Assembly (NCBI RefSeq): GCF_039540405.1
Contig: NZ_BAABEY010000005.1
Span: 68,988 to 132,987 of the forward strand
DNA length: 64,000 nt
Source of the DNA: Ravibacter arvi
GTDB lineage: Bacteria > Bacteroidota > Bacteroidia > Cytophagales > Spirosomataceae
Reading direction: 5' to 3'
A program made the translations under genes and the position numbers. Positions 24,653 to 33,838 of the stretch are shown here, piece by piece (within the stretch, counting starts at the first letter, position 1; each line of letters starts with the position of its first letter). The notes below the pieces were generated by a model. It had not been told where the DNA came from. It worked only from the letters and a program-made list of their open reading frames with translations, and searched no databases.

Positions 24653-25546
24653 TCACAGCAGTGCTGCGCCAAATACCCCCGCGCTGTCGCCCAAAACCGG
24701 TTTAACAATGGGTGTGGACACGATTCCCCGGTTGAATATGTATTTTTTGATCCTTTCGAACCCTTCGGTATATAAAAGGTCAATATTTCCTACGCCGCCA
24801 CCTATTATGATCAGGTCGGGATCTATTACGTTGATAAGGGAAGAAATGCCTTTGCCGTAAAACTCCAGCAGGCGGTCGATGGTCTTCCCGGCGTGCGGGT
24901 CGGTTTCGCGGTTCGCAAGAATTTCTTTGAGCGAGCGTTGGGATCCGCTGGTCCGCGCATAGAAGCGCTCCAGAGCAGGACCGGAAATGACTTGTTCGGT
25001 ACAGCCTTTTTTTTCGCAATAGCAATCATCGCCATTGAATTCGAGTTCGTTATGGCCCCATTCGCCGCCAATTCCATGATGTCCGCCAATAATTCGGTCG
25101 CCAACGATCAGGCCGCCGCCTACACCGGTACCCATAATAACCCCGAAAACTACTTCGGCATTGGGATAAAGCCTGCCGGCGCCCATCATTTTTTCGGCCA
25201 GCGCGAAGCAATTGGCATCGTTGGCCAGCCTGACGCGCATGCCCAAAGCCTCTGTAAGATCTTTTTCTAAAGGCTGCCCGTTGAGCGACGTGGTATTGGA
25301 GTTTTTCATTTGCAACGTCCCCGGATCCAGTACGCCGGGTGTTGCAAATCCTATCTTTTCAGGCTTCTCGCCCAGCTCCGATGATACGGCATCGATAAGT
25401 TTTTTAATCTGGCTGATAATATGATGGTAGCCGTTTGCGGCTTCCGTCGGGATACGTTTTCGGATCAGGACTTTTTCAGGGTCATTTTGATCGAGTACGG
25501 CGCATTCGATTTTGGTTCCACCCAGGTCAACTCCCCAGTTTTTCAT
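24653..25546 (-). CDS. ROK family sugar kinase
   Basis: A 297-residue ROK protein, probably a glucokinase or fructokinase-like enzyme that phosphorylates a hexose with ATP in the cytoplasm. The phosphate-1 motif is WGVDLGGTKIECAV at the N-terminus, the sugar-binding segment is RLANDANCFALAE, and GVIMGTGVGGGLIV with GIGGEWGHNELE follows. The zinc site CYCEKKGC plus the upstream His is intact. No N-terminal DNA-binding domain is present, so it is an enzyme and not a NagC-type repressor. Substrate cannot be fixed from sequence. The 3' end abuts the heptad repeat. Confidence 0.93.
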   Translation of the reverse strand: MKNWGVDLGGTKIECAVLDQNDPEKVLIRKRIPTEAANGYHHIISQIKKLIDAVSSELGEKPEKIGFATPGVLDPGTLQMKNSNTTSLNGQPLEKDLTEALGMRVRLANDANCFALAEKMMGAGRLYPNAEVVFGVIMGTGVGGGLIVGDRIIGGHHGIGGEWGHNELEFNGDDCYCEKKGCTEQVISGPALERFYARTSGSQRSLKEILANRETDPHAGKTIDRLLEFYGKGISSLINVIDPDLIIIGGGVGNIDLLYTEGFERIKKYIFNRGIVSTPIVKPVLGDSAGVFGAALL

Positions 25547-25659
25547 ACTACTAATTTTCGGATTGGGTTTATTTTAAATAATTCACCGGGAAATTAGCAA
25601 TAATTTTCGGTTCCCGGCAACGGAATGCGCTGCGAGGGACCGAAACGGGGCCGGGATGC

Positions 25660-26412
25660 CTATTGGGGAGCCTTTGCCAGGTCTACATCCAGCTTCAGTT
25701 GAATGTTTTGGTTGCCATAGGCGTTTCTGCCCCCGGTGCCGATCCCTACACCCATGCCACCCATGCCGCCATAGCTGCCTGCGCCCATGCCAATGCTGAT
25801 GCCGGGAGCGAAGCCGCCGGAACGTGAACCGCCTTCCACCTCTATGGAAAGCGCGAGGGTAGGCTGTTGGCCGGGGTTTATATCGGCCAGCGGTAAGGCA
25901 TAGTCGATTGAAAGTTCACCATCGGGTGTCATATTGATTTTACAATACAGGTCATCGGGATTGTTGATCAGGTTGACGAACCGGTCGCCCGATCCCCGGT
26001 TAACCAGTGCCTCCTTGTTGAATGTTTCCAGAAGGAGCTGCATGCTGGGCCCGAGCATTTCCACCTGGTCCATTTTTCGGATCGCACGCCGGTCCTCTTT
26101 AAGAACGACCGGGAAAAGGATTTTTACGGGTTTGGCCCGTTCACCTTTGGGTTGAACCGAAAGACGGACTCCGTTGCTGATAATGCGGCTGACGAGCTCC
26201 GGCTCACGCGTGGAAATGCTTGCAAACAGCTTTTCTCCGTTATTCTGAACCCCAAACTTAAGTCGGGTGTTCATATCCGACTGATCGGTCGGGGCCTGTT
26301 CATAAAAAAGTGTATGCGGCTTCCATTTTGACTGATAGCTGACCGTTTTGTTCGATGCGCAGGCAGTGAGCAGGATCTGGAGTGAAATGAGGGAAATAAT
26401 CAGTGGTTTCAT
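25660..26412 (-). CDS. Hypothetical lipoprotein with glycine-rich segment
   Basis: A 250-residue protein with a lipoprotein signal (ISLQILLTAC, acylated Cys at residue 18). The middle part is predicted mostly beta. The C-terminal part has a Gly/Met-rich stretch (GGFAPGISIGMGAGSYGGMG) and ends with a short beta segment. I do not recognise a family and see no catalytic motif. It lies on the reverse strand, upstream of and divergent from the DUF4136 lipoprotein gene. Confidence 0.75.
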   Translation of the reverse strand: MKPLIISLISLQILLTACASNKTVSYQSKWKPHTLFYEQAPTDQSDMNTRLKFGVQNNGEKLFASISTREPELVSRIISNGVRLSVQPKGERAKPVKILFPVVLKEDRRAIRKMDQVEMLGPSMQLLLETFNKEALVNRGSGDRFVNLINNPDDLYCKINMTPDGELSIDYALPLADINPGQQPTLALSIEVEGGSRSGGFAPGISIGMGAGSYGGMGGMGVGIGTGGRNAYGNQNIQLKLDVDLAKAPQ

Positions 26413-26812
26413 TTGCTTGAAAGTAATTTACCGGCGACGGGAACGAGGACGACGTCATACCGATCTGGTTATTTGAACGAACACCTCAGCCAAAAAATTA
26501 TCAGGCGCCCGTAAGGAGTATTACCCGGAAGCGCAGGAGATCATTGCAAACATCGCGGGAAAGTTGATAATTTTAAGGCGGGATACAGGGTTGTGCCGGG
26601 CAAAGTGGTATATCGTACCATTTTCGGAGCGCCGGTGACTTCGGGCGTTAAATAATGTTAATTGCCTTATACAAAAAACGGAACCGTTACAACTTTTGTT
26701 TTGTAGTTGAAGTCCTGGTTTTAGACCGGTGCGTTTTTAAATACCGGGCGGGTGTGCAACAGAAGCAGACCGGCAATCGTAATCAGTAAGGAAAAAGGAA
26801 AAAGTGAAAGCT
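26413..26812. other. Intergenic region between two divergent lipoprotein genes
   Basis: About 400 bases without a credible gene. A 40-codon open stretch at about 26510-26640 has no ATG and no family resemblance. The forward promoter probably lies near 26660-26720, where the sequence becomes AT-rich, but no clean consensus was found. Confidence 0.4.
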
Positions 26813-27382
26813 ATGAAAAATGCATTTAAGAGGTGGTGGCTGCCCGTGTGGCTGGTACCTGTATTATTGGGATGTAGCAAGTCTTTGCAAGTAGGTTACG
26901 ATTATGACTCGTCGGTCAACCTCAAGCAATTCAAGACTTTTAGAGTAGAGACCGAGAAGGGCCTGGCACAGGATCCTTTGCTGGGCAGTGAGCTGAACAG
27001 GCGACGACTGGATGACGCCGTTACGAAGGTGATGGAGCAGAAAGGCTACAAGCTCGATCAGAATGATCCGGATATTGTGGTAAAGTACATGACCGATGTA
27101 AAGGATCGTCAGCAAATCAGGTCGAATAACAATTATTCGCCGTATTGGTGGTGGTACTCGCCGATGCCGAATAACTATTCTACCTACAATTACCAGGAGA
27201 GCAGGTTTATCCTGAATATCTACCAGGATCGCAGCTCAAAAATGATCTGGCAGGGCTGGGCAACAGGTTCTATGAAGGCGCCCTCTAAAAAAGAAGACCG
27301 GGCCGATATTATGCAGAATATCATCAGCGACATTCTAAGGAGCTTCCCCCAGGCTACACTGGATACTTACAGCAGGAAATAG
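26813..27382 (+). CDS. DUF4136 lipoprotein
   Basis: About 189 residues with a lipoprotein signal (WWLPVWLVPVLLGC). The domain matches DUF4136: VGYDYDSSVNLKQFKTFRVE, RRRLDDAVTKVMEQKGYKLD, PDIVVKYMTDV, and later FILNIYQDRSSKMIWQGWAT. The family is a common envelope lipoprotein of unknown function in Bacteroidota and Proteobacteria. ATG at 26813 is preferred; a GTG at 26804 in the same frame would add three residues. A strong terminator follows. Confidence 0.88.
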   Translation: MKNAFKRWWLPVWLVPVLLGCSKSLQVGYDYDSSVNLKQFKTFRVETEKGLAQDPLLGSELNRRRLDDAVTKVMEQKGYKLDQNDPDIVVKYMTDVKDRQQIRSNNNYSPYWWWYSPMPNNYSTYNYQESRFILNIYQDRSSKMIWQGWATGSMKAPSKKEDRADIMQNIISDILRSFPQATLDTYSRK

Positions 27383-27411
27383 TAAACGCTCCCGAGCTTA
27401 GCCGAAAAAGT

Positions 27412-27462
27412 AAAACCGGATTCCCGCAGTCGTCCTGTGACTATTGCGGGAATCCGGTTTTT
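27412..27462. terminator. Strong terminator hairpin
   Basis: A perfect 17-bp stem: AAAACCGGATTCCCGCA (27412-27428) with its complement (27445-27461). The end T-run suits the forward DUF4136 transcript and the A-run at the start suits the reverse OmpA transcript, so it is bidirectional between convergent genes. Confidence 0.88.
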
Positions 27463-27479
27463 GGGATAAGGGGTGCTTT

Positions 27480-29021
27480 TTATTTCGGTCTGAATCCGGA
27501 CGGATAGGTGCCGTACAGCGTGTTGGAAGGAAGAATTCTGATTTCTACTCTTCTGTTGGATTGCATGCCGGCGCTGGTTTTATTGTCCGATGCCGGACGC
27601 AGCTCACCGTAATATTCGGTTGTGATGCGACTGGGGTCCGGGAAGCCCAGTTTTATAAGTTCCCGTCGGGTGGCGTCCACCCGTCTTTTGGAAAGCGATT
27701 GATTGTACCGGTCAGAAGCCCGGGCGTCGGCATGTCCTACGAGTACTACACGGCAGTTGGGTTTTGACTGCAAATGTGCCACGAGCTGATTGAGCGATTC
27801 ACGAGAGGCGGGGCGGATAGTTGACCGGTCGGTGTCAAACTCGATGCTGCCAAAAATGGTATCACAATCGTCTTTTAGTTTGTCCTTCGGAATGGCCGCG
27901 CCTATTTTTTGTTCAAGGTCCATAGCGACACCACCCCCGGAAACCCAGCTTCCGGCAGGAGTATTGGGTTCTTTATCGAATAAGTCGGCAACGCCGTCGC
28001 CGTCGGTATCGGTGTATAACCGGGCATCCACGGGCTCTGGCATGTTGGCTTTCGCAATGGAATCAGCATCGGAAAGTGTAGGGTTGTATACCGGCGGAAT
28101 CAATTGGGCGGGTGATGCGTACCGAAGGTGATAACGGCCTTTGGATGCGTCGGTCTGGCCGGTTCTAGGCGCACGGACGGCTTTTTTGCCCAATTTGTAG
28201 GTAAGCGCTACTGCCCCGAATGCATACTTGTCTTTATTGGATTCTCCCATATAGAATCCCCATAGGCCTGACTGCCGGTCGTAGTCGGTCAGTGAGCCCA
28301 CCGTGAGGTCGAGTTTTTCGGTATTTACGTGGTTATAGGTAAAGCTGAGGCCTATATCGAAGCGTGGCGAAAGTTCATAATGGAAGGACATCCCGACGGG
28401 GAAAACCCATTCACGGGTATAGGTGGAGCCGTTTCTTCGCCAGGTACCTGCGGTTTTTGAGCTGCCGTCCGTGTTGGTCCGGAGCAACAGGCGGTCGTCA
28501 AACATATCATATAGCTCGGAATAGAAGTACATGATACCGAAACCGCCGTGTGCGTCGATTTTCCATCTGCGCATTTTGTTATGCCCGAAAAAGAGCCGGT
28601 TGAGGTTCACCGTAGCATCCAGTGTCGCCTGTATGTAGGAAGGACTTTTGAAGTAGACATCGTAGCGGACCGGCTTGCCGTCCGGGCCTGTGATGGGCTC
28701 CCTGGAGCCGAGATCAATGCCCTGTACTCCTTTTTTAGAACCCGACAGGCTACCATTGCTGAATGAAAGCTGAGCGCCGAAAAGAGGGGTCAGCTGTTTG
28801 TTCAGAGATACCCCCCAGGCTCCCGTAACAGATTCCTTTTCGCCATATGCGAAATTATGCTGCCTGAGGTCGCCGAAGAACCTGGTGATGCCGCCGTAAC
28901 CGGTAACAGACCAGGTATTCATTTTATGGGTACCCTCATAGGTCCTGCCGTTTTGACCGATAGCGTCCGGCAATACATGCAAAAGAAGACCGAATGCGAT
29001 GCTAGTAATCTTAAGGTTCAT
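27480..29021 (-). CDS. OmpA family outer-membrane protein
   Basis: About 513 residues. The chosen start, MNLKITSIAFGLLLHVLPDA at 29021, gives a normal signal peptide ending at AIGQ. Extending the frame to 29105 would run it into the RNase P RNA gene and adds no conserved residues. Residues to about 280 form a predicted beta-barrel (WSVTGYGGITRFFGDLRQHN, FHYELSPRFDIGLSFTYNHV). A calcium-type loop DTDGDGVADLFDKEPNTPAG comes next. The C-terminal OmpA domain binds peptidoglycan (SIEFDTDRSTIRPASRESLN, LVGHADARASDRYNQSLSKR, NRRVEI). It anchors the outer membrane to the cell wall. Confidence 0.9.
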   Translation of the reverse strand: MNLKITSIAFGLLLHVLPDAIGQNGRTYEGTHKMNTWSVTGYGGITRFFGDLRQHNFAYGEKESVTGAWGVSLNKQLTPLFGAQLSFSNGSLSGSKKGVQGIDLGSREPITGPDGKPVRYDVYFKSPSYIQATLDATVNLNRLFFGHNKMRRWKIDAHGGFGIMYFYSELYDMFDDRLLLRTNTDGSSKTAGTWRRNGSTYTREWVFPVGMSFHYELSPRFDIGLSFTYNHVNTEKLDLTVGSLTDYDRQSGLWGFYMGESNKDKYAFGAVALTYKLGKKAVRAPRTGQTDASKGRYHLRYASPAQLIPPVYNPTLSDADSIAKANMPEPVDARLYTDTDGDGVADLFDKEPNTPAGSWVSGGGVAMDLEQKIGAAIPKDKLKDDCDTIFGSIEFDTDRSTIRPASRESLNQLVAHLQSKPNCRVVLVGHADARASDRYNQSLSKRRVDATRRELIKLGFPDPSRITTEYYGELRPASDNKTSAGMQSNRRVEIRILPSNTLYGTYPSGFRPK

Positions 29022-29070
29022 GAAAAAAACGCTTTTTTCAATCTTTAGAAAATAGTTGCCTTTAAAAAAG

Positions 29071-29474
29071 GAAGAACAAGTCTGTAAGCCGGGTTCTGTA
29101 ACCACGCTTGCGCGCAGCTCCTATCATTTATCTTGGACGACGGTCACCCGGCGTCTCTAACGGTCTACCCGTGCCGGCATTATTCCTTGCGGAAAAATTC
29201 GGAGCGAGCAGCCCCTTCCGACACCTATTTGACCTTTCAACCCATAAGGTTTACCCTGCCCCGGCCGTCACCGGACGGGCGGTAGTCTCTTACACTACCA
29301 TTTCACCCTTACCGGTGCCGGCAAGCCGGCATCGGCGGTATATTTTCTGTGGCACTGTCTGTCAGACATCTGTCGCCGGATGCCTGCCTTCCCGTTAGGA
29401 AGTATGGTGCTCTGCGTTGCCCGGACTTTCCTCCATGCCGGTGAGACACGGCGATAGGACAACTTGTTCTTCCC
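29071..29474 (-). ncRNA. rnpB: RNase P RNA
   Basis: Reverse-strand RNA of about 404 bases. The 5' conserved segment GGAGGAAAGTCCGGGC is complementary to about 29430-29446, and the 3' segment ACAGAACCCGGCTTACAGAC maps to about 29082-29101; both are hallmarks of bacterial RNase P RNA. The extreme ends pair: GAACAAG near the 5' end with CTTGTTC near the 3' end. A T-run (TTTTTT on the reverse strand) follows the 3' end. It is the ribozyme that matures tRNA 5' ends. It sits 49 bases upstream of the OmpA gene and 30 bases downstream of the DUF4403 gene. Confidence 0.95.
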
Positions 29475-29504
29475 GGCTAGCCTAGCAAATATCTTGCCAG
29501 AGGA

Positions 29505-30992
29505 TCAGTAGTTTATTTTCTGTACGTGGAGATCGAGCTTTCCCGTCGCGCGGATGACGGTGTAAATGTGCCCGGGGGTAAGGTTGATTTTGTCGGGGAC
29601 TGCCTCGTTTAAGCTGCCTTTCAGCACAATTCCCTCCGAGATAACGTGTTCTGCCATAGTGGTACGTACGGATTCGGTAAGCGAATCCATTTCCTTACCG
29701 ACCGGAAAAACCATTGCTTCCCGCATCATTCTGAGAAATTTGCCGTGCAGGAGCCAGTTGGCCGCCTTGATAAGCACGCTCCTGGTGTCAAGATCGTATT
29801 CCAGCTGGTCCAGGTAAACCGATTTGGTAACCGGGTCGAATTGCGGCACGCCTCTCAGGTAGACGTTTCCGGTGATACTTCCCAAAAGGCCGGCCTTAAT
29901 GATCAGGTGGTCCTCCTGTCCGTATAATTCAATTTCTTTTATCCTGACGGAGTACTTCTTTCCTGAGAAATAGTAAGTTTTATCCCGGAAATATTCTTCC
30001 GCCATTTTGGACGCCTCTTCATAGCTGATTGAAGAGATCAGCCCGATATTGAACAATTGAGGCAAATTGTCCACAATTTTAAGGGGCGGAAGTTTTACAA
30101 CTGTGCTTCTTACAGGCGGGATACTGGAAATGATTGTTTGGGTGAAGCCTTTGATCCCCACGTTGAGGTTCAGATAGCCGTCGTGTGCGTTGGGAAGCTG
30201 TGCCTCCACTGATTCCGGAGAGTTGATGAGCCAGGTATGATAAGCCTCGGAAACCTTGACGGGCTCCTGGGCAAGCCCCCAGGCCGCCTCAATTTTGTCT
30301 TTGAAGTGTATATTTTCCCGCACTGCTTTGTCGATAGCCCTGGTGATTTTGGCTGCATTTTTGTTAAGCAGCCGGCTGATCATCCCTTTGATTGGGATGG
30401 AAAATCCGGCGACGCTAACAGAGGGTTCGGTGATCCAGTCGTAGCTGTCAACACGCGTTTGCGAGACCAGCTGCCAGTCTTTGGAAAAAGAGATCTCACT
30501 GATAAGCTTCACGCGGAGTTTGAATTCGGTATCCTTGTACCCCTCCAGCGTGTAGCCGAGCGGGCTGAATTTATAGCCTGCGCTTGCCCAGATTTTGAGC
30601 GGCATGTCAAACAAAAAATGATTCCCGACGGCTTCTATTTTGATGTTGCCCAGCTTCCAGACTTTGGCCTTCAGGTTATCGCCGTCGTCGTCTTCATAGC
30701 TTTTGTCTTCATAAATCAGGCCGGTCAATGCCTTGTTGAGTTGTGTTTCAAGCTCGGCGATGGGCATTTGTGCGCTAACGGTCAAAGACGATCTGAACTG
30801 GTCCGACTGAATCTCCATTTCCGAATAAAGGTATTTTGGTGTGGGTGGTTGAATTGGGGGAAGCTTCTGGCCGGAAACCCGGAGTTGCAGACACAGAAGC
30901 AGCACCGCAAGCCCGGGTATTTTCAAATGGTATAAGGTCAGAAAGCCGGAGCGTTCGGTTCGTCTGCCGAACGCCCAAATGGTGTGGTTCAT
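29505..30992 (-). CDS. DUF4403 family exported protein
   Basis: A 495-residue protein with a signal peptide (IPGLAVLLLCLQLRVSGQ). The rest matches the DUF4403 family of Bacteroidota and Proteobacteria, with long beta-rich halves that may resemble lipid-binding tubular folds (LKIWASAGYKFSPLGYTLEG, AGFSIPIKGMISRLLNKNAA, LDLHVQKINY at the end). The function is unknown; an envelope lipid role is only an inference. Its start overlaps by 4 bp the stop of the upstream Smr-domain gene. Confidence 0.85.
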   Translation of the reverse strand: MNHTIWAFGRRTERSGFLTLYHLKIPGLAVLLLCLQLRVSGQKLPPIQPPTPKYLYSEMEIQSDQFRSSLTVSAQMPIAELETQLNKALTGLIYEDKSYEDDDGDNLKAKVWKLGNIKIEAVGNHFLFDMPLKIWASAGYKFSPLGYTLEGYKDTEFKLRVKLISEISFSKDWQLVSQTRVDSYDWITEPSVSVAGFSIPIKGMISRLLNKNAAKITRAIDKAVRENIHFKDKIEAAWGLAQEPVKVSEAYHTWLINSPESVEAQLPNAHDGYLNLNVGIKGFTQTIISSIPPVRSTVVKLPPLKIVDNLPQLFNIGLISSISYEEASKMAEEYFRDKTYYFSGKKYSVRIKEIELYGQEDHLIIKAGLLGSITGNVYLRGVPQFDPVTKSVYLDQLEYDLDTRSVLIKAANWLLHGKFLRMMREAMVFPVGKEMDSLTESVRTTMAEHVISEGIVLKGSLNEAVPDKINLTPGHIYTVIRATGKLDLHVQKINY

Positions 30993-31978
30993 TTCAGACG
31001 GGCAATCGTAGCGCCATACCCAAACTTTTCCTTTTGAGCGTCTTTGTAGTTGGCCACGTTGGGATGCTTGCTCAAAAGCCTGTGAATTTCCTGCCGCAGG
31101 GTACCCTGGCCGACGCCATGTATAATGGTGATTTCTGCCAGGCCGCCGGCAATGGCCTGTTCGAGATAATTCTTAAATGCGGTCAGCTGAAGCTCTAGAA
31201 TTGCCGCGTTTGACAAACCGGCAGCCTCTTCATTCAGCGCTGCCAGATGGAGGTCAATTTGTGCGGGAAGCCGCCCCTGGAGAGGTGGTTGGGCGACTTT
31301 GTCATTATCGGCACCCAACATTTTCGCCCGTATTTCAGACGCCTCGATTTTCTCGTTCCGAGGTTTCGGAGAGGAGGCGTCAATCTGGTAGACATGTGCG
31401 TTTACGCCGAGTAGCGGAGCCTTTTGCAGCTGATTATGAAAACTCTGGATCCGGCACCGCAGCGAATGTTCCAGGATGAAACTCTCGGGCGACCGGTCGG
31501 GGTGGTAGTAAAGAACCTGCGTTTCGAAGACCGGCCAAGATTCAAAATCCTTCAAAAGCAATTTGGTGACCTGGTGCGACTGGTTTTCAGTCAATACACC
31601 CGATGCAAGTCCCTTCGTATTCGCCCCGGTTCTTCCGTAGATTGTAAAAAGCAATTGCCAGCTTGTCAGGTTGACCAGGTGCAGCACTACCTCGCGATCG
31701 TTGATAGGAACAAACGAAAAATAGATCCCCTTTGTCGCAAATGCAGTTGAAGCAACTACTCCCCCCGGGGCAGTCTGCCTCGGCCGGAACGGCGCCGCAT
31801 TTTCAGCAACCGGGGCTATTTTTTTCTCTTCTGGAGAAATAAGCACCACCTCATTGGCCAGTACCGGAATGCTAAACCCATCTCCCAAATCAATCTCCAG
31901 GTATTTGCCGGATTTGATTTTCGTGATTATTCCTTCCTCCTTTCCGTGAAGGAGCCTTACTTTACTACCTATGTTCAT
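30989..31978 (-). CDS. DUF2027 and Smr domain protein
   Basis: About 329 residues. The chosen start, MNIGSKVRLLHGKEEGIITK at 31978, begins a KOW/Tudor-like segment (DUF2027). A central domain lies at about residues 90-230. The C-terminal Smr domain is at about 245-329: IDLHLAALNEEAAGLSNAAI, then EITIIHGVGQGTLRQEIHRL and GYGATIARLK. Smr domains bind or nick branched DNA or RNA; the HGxGxG loop is intact. The frame could be extended to 32143, but that stretch looks random. It is coupled to DUF4403 by a 4-bp overlap. Confidence 0.88.
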   Translation of the reverse strand: MNIGSKVRLLHGKEEGIITKIKSGKYLEIDLGDGFSIPVLANEVVLISPEEKKIAPVAENAAPFRPRQTAPGGVVASTAFATKGIYFSFVPINDREVVLHLVNLTSWQLLFTIYGRTGANTKGLASGVLTENQSHQVTKLLLKDFESWPVFETQVLYYHPDRSPESFILEHSLRCRIQSFHNQLQKAPLLGVNAHVYQIDASSPKPRNEKIEASEIRAKMLGADNDKVAQPPLQGRLPAQIDLHLAALNEEAAGLSNAAILELQLTAFKNYLEQAIAGGLAEITIIHGVGQGTLRQEIHRLLSKHPNVANYKDAQKEKFGYGATIARLK

Positions 31979-32242
31979 GATCTGATTTGTATCCGAAGTG
32001 TATTTACCGGTTTGCAAAGATAACCATCTCTCTATATTTCTGAGTTCATGCATTAACCGCCATTTTTTTAATAGATGCGCTGCTGCAGCTGGTCGGGCGA
32101 TCGGCGCGGGCAGGTAAAATATTTCCGTACCAGGAAGACTCACAGCGGTCTGAGGGGTGCGGGGATAACGGTGCTTCCCTTGTTATAAAGACAATATTTA
32201 CGAAGGGAGTCGCGAAATTTTGCGAACTTTGCACGCACCATC

Positions 32243-33298
32243 ATGTCTCGGAACAAACTTATGTCAAGGAATCTAAAGATTGGGATTTTTCTAACACTCG
32301 CAATCGTAACAGTAACCTTCACTTTTTATTTTTGGCAAATGTTCAAAACGCCCAATCTGCAGGTTGGGAAATCGAAGAGTTTTGTACTTTATATACCGAA
32401 AGGGGCTACCTATAAGTCTGTTCTGGACACGCTGAAAAAGTATGATGTGGTGCAGGACCATGTCTCGTTTGCGTTTATGACGAAGGCGAAGAAATACCAG
32501 GAGGCGGTGAAGCCCGGTCGCTACGTGATTGAGGCGGATGCGACCAATGCTGAAGTGGTGGAGAAACTCCGGGACGGGAAGCAGGATCCTGTGCGGCTTA
32601 CCTTTAACAACATCCGGTTGAAAAGTGACCTGATCGACCGCATCGGCCCCAAATTCGAATTCGGAAAGGAAGGTTTGCGAAAGGCACTCGCCAGCAGGCG
32701 CATTACGGATAAGTATGGACTGGATACCACGAAGATCGTGAGCATCTTTATCCCCAATACCTACGATATTTATTGGGATGTGCCGGTTGAAACTTTCCTG
32801 GACAGGATGCATAGCGAATACAAGCGGTTCTGGAATGACGATCGCCGGGCCAAGGCCAAGGCGCTCGGTTTATCGCCGGATGAGGTGTCAGTTCTGGCTT
32901 CAATTGTAGAGGAAGAGCAGGGGCGGAAAGCCGATGAGCGCCCCCGGATAGCCGGGCTTTATCTGAACAGGCTCTCAAAAGGGATGCCGTTACAGGCGGA
33001 CCCCACCGTGAAATTCGCGTTGGGCGACTTCGGGATCAAACGGGTACTGCTTCACCAGCTGCAGGTGGATTCTCCTTACAATACCTATCGTTACACCGGA
33101 CTGCCGCCGGGCCCGATCCGGCTTCCTGATATTAATTCGCTTGATGCGGTACTGAACCCGGAACAGCACCAATACCTGTACATGTGTGCAAAGGCCGATT
33201 TCTCCGGGTACCATGCTTTTGCCGAAACCCTGGGTGAGCACGCCCTGAATGCACAGCAATACCAAAATGCCCTGAATAAATTGCAAATACGCAAATAA
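32243..33298 (+). CDS. mltG: Endolytic murein transglycosylase MltG
   Basis: A 351-residue MltG protein that cleaves nascent glycan strands and helps set their length. There is one membrane helix near residues 13-33. A LysM-like segment (FVLYIPKGATYKSVLDTLKK) precedes the YceG catalytic domain. Catalytic Glu is in VSVLASIVEEEQGRKADERP, and substrate-site motifs LQADPTVKFAL and SPYNTYRYTGLPPGPIRLP are intact. It acts at the outer face of the inner membrane. A second ATG at residue 7 is also possible. The region 32144-32242 upstream should hold its promoter. Confidence 0.95.
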   Translation: MSRNKLMSRNLKIGIFLTLAIVTVTFTFYFWQMFKTPNLQVGKSKSFVLYIPKGATYKSVLDTLKKYDVVQDHVSFAFMTKAKKYQEAVKPGRYVIEADATNAEVVEKLRDGKQDPVRLTFNNIRLKSDLIDRIGPKFEFGKEGLRKALASRRITDKYGLDTTKIVSIFIPNTYDIYWDVPVETFLDRMHSEYKRFWNDDRRAKAKALGLSPDEVSVLASIVEEEQGRKADERPRIAGLYLNRLSKGMPLQADPTVKFALGDFGIKRVLLHQLQVDSPYNTYRYTGLPPGPIRLPDINSLDAVLNPEQHQYLYMCAKADFSGYHAFAETLGEHALNAQQYQNALNKLQIRK

Positions 33299-33412
33299 CG
33301 GGTCGTTGTTGGCCGCTTGAAAGATCTGTAAAAAAAAGTCGCTCTACTTACAACTTTGTTGCAGTATGGCGGGTCTTAATTGATATAGAGAGAAAAAAGC
33401 GCATCAACATCT

Positions 33413-33835
33413 ATGAAATTTGTCACTGTTTTGATTTTTTCGGTTTCAGCAGCTCTTCTGGGGTGTAAAGCCCTGGATTCCGAGCCGCTGCCATTGAATA
33501 GTTTAGATTCAAAAAGTGTTGTGAAAATTCCGGGCAACGCGTCCCGGGAGCTCGCCGTATCGCTCGTTTCGCTGACCGATACGCGCTGTCCCCAAAACGT
33601 AATCTGCGTTCAGGACGGCAGAGTGGATATGACTTTGTTTGTAAAAGATCAGACTGACTCGGTGATGGTAGAGACGGTTTTCCGGGGAAGTGTTGAAAAG
33701 AACAGCGGAAAGATCTTTGACCTGGGCGGCTACCGCTATGCACTCTATGTAGAAAGGGTTCTTCCCTACCCGAAGGAAGGGAAGAAACCAAAACTGGAAG
33801 ATTACCTGATCGACTTCAGGATAAACAACCAGTAA
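33413..33835 (+). CDS. Hypothetical small lipoprotein
   Basis: A 140-residue protein with a lipoprotein signal (VTVLIFSVSAALLGC). The motif DTRCPQNVICVQDGRVDMTL resembles the RCP-x3-CxxxG pattern of a small Bacteroidota lipoprotein group, with the two Cys possibly forming a disulfide. The rest is predicted beta strands. The function is unknown. The stop codon is only 3 bases from that of the convergent KDPG aldolase gene, with no terminator between. Confidence 0.8.
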   Translation: MKFVTVLIFSVSAALLGCKALDSEPLPLNSLDSKSVVKIPGNASRELAVSLVSLTDTRCPQNVICVQDGRVDMTLFVKDQTDSVMVETVFRGSVEKNSGKIFDLGGYRYALYVERVLPYPKEGKKPKLEDYLIDFRINNQ

Positions 33836-33838
33836 GCG

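Noticed and set aside
26510..26640. Possible gene fragment of about 40 codons between the two lipoprotein genes
   Set aside because: No start codon and no family resemblance; too short to call a pseudogene.
29108..29398. Forward ORF of 96 codons
   Set aside because: It is inside the RNase P RNA gene on the opposite strand.
30237..30935. 232-codon forward ORF opposite the DUF4403 gene
   Set aside because: Antisense shadow of a supported gene with no motifs of its own.
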